A DNA stretch of 21,595 nt from NCBI RefSeq assembly GCF_000485595.1, contig NW_014577651.1:20001-41595 (forward strand). Direction: 5' to 3'. The notes beneath the pieces are model-generated. The model saw only the letters and a list, made by a program, of their open reading frames with translations, did no database searches and had not been told where the DNA came from. Origin of the DNA: Priapulus caudatus (lineage: Eukaryota; Priapulida; Priapulimorpha; Priapulimorphida; Priapulidae). The translations under genes and the position numbers were made by a program. Shown piece after piece: positions 17,500 through 21,595 of this stretch; position 1 is the first letter of the stretch, and every line of letters begins with the position of its first letter.

Positions 17500-17517
17500 C
17501 TGCATATACGAATGCAG
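17500..17517 (+). other. Conserved LTR hairpin upstream of the poly(A) signal
   Basis: CTGCAT-ATACGA-ATGCAG, a 6-bp stem with a 6-nt loop, about 28 bases before the AATAAA. E2 has the same stem with a different loop at 11032-11049. A role in RNA processing is possible but inferred. Confidence 0.6.
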
Positions 17518-17545
17518 AGGAGTTATTTGTGAACTAGTAGGAACC

Positions 17546-17551
17546 AATAAA
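17546..17551 (+). terminator. Poly(A) signal of the E3 LTR
   Basis: AATAAA followed by GCTATAACCGTACAGT, the block shared with the E2 LTR. The position, downstream of TATA and the GAA-rich tract, fits the end of the R region. Confidence 0.6.
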
Positions 17552-17830
17552 GCTATAACCGTACAGTTAACCGAATCTCACTGTGTTCTGTTCAGCTAGT
17601 GCTACCTGTTATCTGCTACGTGACATCACCGTCCTGCCTAATACAACGGCAGGAGCGAACACTGAATCCCAACAACTGGGACACGCGTTAACGAAACAAC
17701 GTCTGTCGAACTGTAGTCGGCCACCCCTAGGGCCACTACACTACCGCTCGGGCACTATACCTTCCCTCAGCAACACTATGAGAGCATAGCGCCCCCAACA
17801 ACAGGCATTAATATATAAATGCATATAATG

Positions 17831-18720
17831 TCATCAATGGTAGGTATGACATGACGTTCACGACTTATTGCTTGATTGACTGCACGCATGTCGACACAGA
17901 TGCGTTTCTCGTCACCTGTTGGCTTTGGAACGACAACTATAGGTGATATCCAAGGTGTTGGACCTTCAGCTCGTTCTATTATGTCAGCCCTTTGAAGTTC
18001 TTCCAGTTTCTGTTCGACTTTCTTTCTGACGTGAAAAGGGATTCGTCGATGAGGTTGTGCTACTGGTTTGACCGATTCATCGACAACAACCTTGACTGGA
18101 TCACATTTGCATTTTCCCATCCCAGCGGTCACTGTGGGGAATTCACTCATAATATCTGTGTCAAGATGCGATTTTGGTTCAGACACACTGTTGACCGATG
18201 TGATCAGGTTTAACTTCTGAGATGCTTTCCAACTCAAAAGTGAACTGCTTGGTCCATTCACCACGAAGAATGTCTCTTTGCAAGTATAATAACCATTCGA
18301 TGCATCAGCTTGGAATTTCCCAAGTAGATTGAGTGGTTCTGCTGACATGTATGTGTACACTCTCAAATTTGAGTGTGTAAGCTTCGGCTTGTTCTTTACT
18401 GCGAGATAATCTGTCTCGTTCAAAACATTCACCAATGCCCCAGAATCAGCTATTACTCGCACTGGTGTGCCAGCTATGATGACACTGAACAGTGGTTTTT
18501 CACGGACAGTCATGTTGGTAGTGTCAGTAAGACGAAATGTACACCCGTCATCATCAATGTTATTATCACTAAAATCACACTTGACAGCCGAATTTTCAGA
18601 TCGCCTGTCTTTTATCTCAGATGCGTTCCCTATCTCTATTGCACGCGCTCGGTGTCTGATTGGTCTGTCTCGCCCTCGTTGACTGATTCGTCCCTGTGAT
18701 TCAGATTGTGTAGCTGGGTT
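17831..18720 (-). pseudogene. pol: E4 pol: protease and N-terminal RT, truncated
   Basis: In frame with gag and separated from it by a single TGA, this runs open through a linker to a protease with VIADSGALVNVL (catalytic DSG at residues 23-25 counted from 18513). The start of RT follows: PHRRIPFHVRKKVEQKL, ADIIERAEGPTPWISPIVVV and ICVDMRAVNQA, the usual fingers motifs. Coding sense is lost after PTIDDI (about 17830), before the first catalytic Asp of RT. The frame continues to 17776 in unrelated sequence. No frameshift was noticed in the remaining segment. Confidence 0.88.
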
Positions 18721-19044
18721 TCATCGACACATCCTTGCGAAATGATTAGATTTTCCACACTTATGACAAGTTTTCCCTCGAGCAGGACACTGTTCTTTGT
18801 GTGGATACAAGCCGCCGCAAAGCCCACATGTGGTGTTTTGCTGTTTGTCAGGCTTCACTTGACGTCTGCCGTGATAATTGGCACTAGGCTTGTACTTGTT
18901 TTCCCGATGAAACGGTTTGATGTTCACTGCATGTGACGTCTCTCGATCCATTTCTTGAGAATGTTTATCTGCAGTTTCCATCGCGCGAGCCGTTTTTAAA
19001 AGTTGCTCTAAGGTTAAGCCTTGTTCTATTGCTTTCCTCCTTAA
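18721..19044 (-). pseudogene. gag: E4 gag, C-terminal part with two zinc knuckles
   Basis: Begins in LRRKAIEQGLTLEQLLKTAR, a helical segment typical of this lineage, and ends with two tandem knuckles. The first, CGLCGGLYPHKEQC, has spacing C-x2-C-x5-H-x3-C, one residue off the canonical form. The second, CHKCGKSNHFARMC, is canonical CCHC. Together they would bind RNA. The frame ends at TGA 18721-18723, directly after the second knuckle, and the pol frame continues in the same register. The open frame extends right to 19149, but those first 34 codons come from the adjoining repeat. Confidence 0.85.
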
Positions 19045-19261
19045 GCCCCGGTCACAACGGATCGTACGAAATTTTGTCGTGGTGGACCCATAAAATATTT
19101 GTCGTGGCCAGATCTTGCAACATGCCCGAAATATATTTCGAGTGGTCACAAGGGCTACGACACATCAAAGATGGTTTGGCGATGGGGACGCGACAGAAAA
19201 AAGATATGTCGTGGTTAGCAAGGCGAGCAAGCGTCGGCCCCCTGCGAGGCAGGGGAGAACA
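19045..19261. repeat. Unclassified repeat-like fragment
   Basis: Starts sharply with GCCCCGGTCACAACGG at the end of E4. It contains several GTCGTGG motifs and a CGAAATATATTTCG palindrome (19131-19144). The sharp edge inside another element and the GGTCACAACG-type start suggest the end of a DNA transposon or its non-autonomous derivative, but no matching opposite end was found before the satellite begins. No coding frame is supported. Confidence 0.4.
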
Positions 19262-19846
19262 GATCGCTAGAGAAGGCAGGAGGGGAGAAAGCTGTGGATG
19301 AAGGAGGGAAACGGGATGAGGGAAGAAGGGAGATGGTTGGAGAGGAGGGGAGAAAGGAGAAGGTGGTGGAGGAAGGGGAGAAGCTGGTAGAGAGGAGAAG
19401 GGGAGAAGCTGGTGGAGGAAGGACGGAAGGGGAGAAGGGAGAAGGTGATGGAGAAAGAGGAAGGGAGAGCTGGTGGAGAAAGGAGGAAGGGGAGAAAGAG
19501 AGAAGGTGGTGGAGGAGAAGGGGAGAAGCTGGTGAAGAAGAAGGAGGGAGGAAGCTGGTGGAGAAGGAGGAAGGTCGGATGAATAGGAGGGGCCTGAGAG
19601 GGAGCTGTGAAGAGGGAGGGGTAGAAGGGAAAGGGGATAAGGAGTGGGGAGAAGCTGGGCTTGGAAAAGCAGGAAGGGGGAGACGAGGAGAGGTGGTGGA
19701 GAAGGAGATGGGTAGCAGCTGGTAGAGGAGGAGGGGGAGAAGCTGGTGGAGAAGGGAGGCAGGTGGGAAGAAGGAGGGCGGAGAAGGAGTGTGGAGTAGG
19801 AGGGGAGAAAGGGAAAAGCGGTGAGAAGGAGGAGGGGCAAAAGCTG
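19262..19846 (+). repeat. Purine-rich arm of an inverted satellite
   Basis: About 585 bases of almost pure A and G built from degenerate GGAGAAGCTGGTGGAGAAGG units. It is the reverse complement in character of the following arm. Long open frames here are low-complexity products (Glu, Gly, Arg, Lys) with frequent indels and no motif, and I do not regard them as genes. Confidence 0.85.
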
Positions 19847-19849
19847 TCA

Positions 19850-21528
19850 GTAGCTTCTCCTTCTTCCAGCCAGCTTATATACCCTGGGTCGTCCGCCCTC
19901 CGTCGCTCCACCGCTCCTTCTCCCCTCCTTATCCCCTTGCTTGCCCATTCTCCCCCTCTCTCCTGCGGCACAAGCTGCCTTCTCCCCTCCTTCTCCTTTC
20001 CTGCCTTACTCCGCCAGCTTCTCCCGCTCCTTCTCTACCTAGCTTCTCCCCCTCGCTCCACCACCTTCTCTGCTCTCTCCCTCCTCGCTTCTCGCACCAG
20101 CTTCTCCTCCTCTTCCCACCAGCGATTCTCCCACCTCCTGCCCCTTCTCGCAACACCTTCTCTTTCTCCGCTCTCCTTTTCCACCCAGAGCTTCTCCCCT
20201 CTTCCTTCTCCACCACTTCTTCCTTCTCCCTTGCGCTCCTTCTCGCACCAGCTTCTCCCCTTCCCTTTCCCTACATCACCTCTCCCTTCTCCCACTTCCT
20301 CCTTCTCAACGCAGTTTCTCCCCCTCTCTTCTCTACCAGCTTCTCCCCCTCCTCGCTTCTCCACCAGCTTCTGCCCCTCCTCCTTCTCCACCACCTCTCG
20401 GCCTTCTCCCCATTCGCTCCTTCTCCACGCCAGCTTCTTCGCCCTCCTCCACCACCTTCTCTTTTTCTCTCCTCCTTCTCCACCTGATATCCGGGCTTCT
20501 CCCCTCTTTATCCCCCTTCTCCCTTCTCCCCCTCCGTGCCTCCACCAGCTCCCTTCTCCCCCACTTTCGCTCCTTCCTCCTTCTCCACCAGCTTCTCCCC
20601 CTCTCCACCGACCTTCTCCTTTTCTCCCCCTCCTCTACCACCTTCTCCGCTTCTCCCCTCCTGCCCCACTTCTCCCTTCTCTTCCTCCTCCTTCTCTCAC
20701 AAGCTTCTCGCGCGCGACCTCCTTCTCCGCCACCTTCTCCCTCTCCCCTTCTCCAACCAGCTTCTCCCCTCCTCCTTCTCCACCACTTCTGCCTTCTCCC
20801 GGCCTCCTCTCCACCAGCTCCCTTCCCGCCTCCTTGATCCCTTTGCCGTCCTTTTGCATCAGCTCTTCACAGTTGCTGCCTTCTCCTGCCACGCCACCTC
20901 TCCCCTCCTCCTTTCTCCCACCAGCTTCTCCGCCGGGTCGCCTCCTTTCTTCCGCGCACCATTCTCGCTTCTCCCAATCCTCCTTCTCCACAGCAGTTTC
21001 TCCCCCTCCTCCTTCTGCGGCACATCAGCTTCTCCTTTTCTCCCTCCTCTTCACCAGCTCCCTTCCTCTTCCTTCTCCCTTTCCCTCCTTTTCAGTCAGC
21101 TTCTTTACGCAGCTTCTCCTTTCCTCCAGCCGACCTTTTCTCTCCCGCCTCACTCCTTTCTGCCCACGCAGCTTTCTCACCGCTGCCTTCTGCACGCACC
21201 TCTCTTCGCTGCACCTCCTCCTTCTCCACGCAGCTTCTCTGCCCTCCTCCTTCTCCAGCCAGCTTCTTCGGCCGGCCTTCCTCCTTCTCCAACACCTTCT
21301 CCAGGCGCAGCTTCTCCGCTCCTCCTGTCTCCACGCACCTTCTTCTTCCTCCCCTTCCTCTTCTCCACACTAGCGTTCTGCCCTTCCTCCTTCTCCACCG
21401 AGCTTCCTCCTTCCTCCATTCTCCACCACCAGTTCACCGCTTCTCCAACCCATTTCGCTCTTCTCCACGAGGCTTCTGCCCCCTCCTCCTTCTGCCACAG
21501 TTCTCGCTAATTCTCCCCTTCCTCATTC
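19850..21528 (-). repeat. Pyrimidine-rich arm of the inverted satellite, unit about 27 bp
   Basis: About 1.7 kb of degenerate repeats of CCACCAGCTTCTCCCCCTCC plus TCCTTCT. The best-preserved stretch is about 20330-20400. Read on the minus strand the 27-bp unit equals nine codons, giving LVEKEEGEK-like peptides, but indels break the frame repeatedly. A short non-repetitive core near 19866-19910 (CTTATATACCCTGGGTCG) follows the switch point. Open frames of up to 570 codons on the plus strand are Ser/Pro/Leu low complexity and are not supported as genes. Confidence 0.85.
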
Positions 21529-21595
21529 CTAGCATATTTGAGTCGGCCATACGGCCGCGCCGTGCCGCGTGAGATAGCGCCATATTGAAGTCTTA
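21529..21595. other. Unique sequence after the satellite
   Basis: Non-repetitive, GC-rich, with a small CGGCC-AT-ACGGCCG inverted motif. Too short to assign. Confidence 0.3.

Larger units (their letters stand above)
14266..17740 (+). mobile_element. E3: truncated, internally deleted relative of E2 in inverted orientation
   Basis: Homology to E2 begins at GAGGCTATAGC (14266), within gag, so the 5' LTR, primer site and gag N-terminus are absent. Gag C-terminus, frameshift signal and protease follow. The pol linker then joins directly to the last residues of RNase H (about 15590), so RT and most of RNase H are gone. The integrase zinc domain is present (16200-16350), but after it the DDE core is missing and sequence resumes in the pol C-terminus (to 16505). 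A 3' LTR ends at CCACTACA, 17740. Such a copy could only be mobilised in trans, and without a 5' LTR it is a dead remnant. Confidence 0.85.
17103..17740 (+). repeat. E3 3' LTR
   Basis: The 3' edge CCACTACA at 17740 matches the E2 LTR end. The last 340 bases match E2 in inverted orientation (for example CTATAACCGTACAGT, CATCACCGTCCTGCCT and CGGCCACCCCTAGGGCCACTACA). The 5' edge is either TGTAAC at 17103, which best fits the E2 LTR length, or TGTAAC at 16741, which has a better purine tract before it. It contains a TATA box (17197-17205), a GAA-rich tract (17249-17400), a hairpin (17500-17517) and AATAAA (17546-17551). Confidence 0.65.
17831..19044 (-). mobile_element. E4: third Ty3/gypsy lineage, gag-protease-RT fragment
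   Basis: The minus strand encodes the end of gag with two zinc knuckles, a protease, and the first part of RT. The type resembles gypsy elements common in cnidarians and other invertebrates in which gag and pol share one frame. The left end is lost inside RT (after IPTIDDI, about 17830). The right end is lost inside gag, where LRRKAIEQG meets an unrelated repeat at 19044/19045. No LTR is present. About 90 bases of unassigned sequence separate it from the E3 LTR end. Confidence 0.82.

Noticed and set aside
16741..17740. Longer E3 LTR of about 1000 bases starting at TGTAAC 16741
   Set aside because: The purine tract before it is attractive, but I see no match to the E2 LTR over 16741-17100. 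Left undecided; the shorter edge is reported.
19052..19840. 262-codon minus-strand frame
   Set aside because: Also a satellite translation (Ser/Pro/Leu low complexity) running into the adjacent repeat fragment; no motif.
19661..21373. 570-codon open frame on the plus strand, rich in Ser, Pro and Leu
   Set aside because: It is the translation of the pyrimidine-rich satellite, with no domains and comparable open frames in other registers. Polypyrimidine repeats lack stop codons, so long frames are expected.

Overview
The window looks like invertebrate animal genomic DNA made almost entirely of nested, decayed transposable elements and simple repeats. Support for a eukaryote comes from long (CA)n tracts, LTRs with TATA and AATAAA signals, a small TA-flanked inverted-repeat element, and a Ty3/gypsy provirus carrying a baculovirus-F-like env gene. 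I cannot name the species. No intact host gene is visible. The only host-like coding piece is a fragment resembling the C-terminal part of a TatD-family metal-dependent hydrolase (about 13733-14110, minus strand).

Layout. (1) 1-8146, minus strand: an env-bearing Ty3/gypsy (errantivirus-like) provirus, E1. It runs from the 5' LTR (about 7437-8146) through leader, gag, protease, RT/RNase H, integrase and env, and leaves the window inside the env tail. It is inactivated by five in-frame stops, all TGA, and at least four frameshifts. (2) 8147-11538, minus strand: a second Ty3/gypsy element, E2, of another lineage, with a tRNA-Pro-type primer site. Its pol stops in early RT exactly at the E1 LTR edge, so E1 most simply inserted into E2, and the rest of E2 should lie left of the window. 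(3) 11539-14265: non-element spacer with a 29-bp minisatellite, (CA)n tracts, strong hairpins, a 206-bp MITE and the TatD-like fragment. (4) 14266-17740, plus strand: E3, a relative of E2 in inverted orientation. It is 5'-truncated and has two large internal deletions that removed RT/RNase H and the integrase core, but it keeps a 3' LTR. (5) About 17830-19044, minus strand: E4, a third gypsy lineage (gag with two zinc knuckles, protease, start of RT), truncated at both ends. (6) 19045-21528: an unclassified repeat fragment, then about 2.25 kb of polypurine/polypyrimidine satellite (unit about 27 bp) whose strand bias flips near 19848, giving a giant inverted structure.

The most interesting signal is at the gag/pol boundary of E2 and E3. 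Both copies have the heptamer G TTA AAC in frame, directly before the gag TAG stop. A 6-nt spacer follows, then a predicted H-type pseudoknot whose stem bases are identical in both copies. This fits a programmed -1 ribosomal frameshift. Other points of note are the nested insertion point, the tandem repeats inside the E1 U3 region, a hairpin conserved upstream of the poly(A) signal in the E2/E3 LTRs, and the satellite inversion, which could be real or an assembly artefact.
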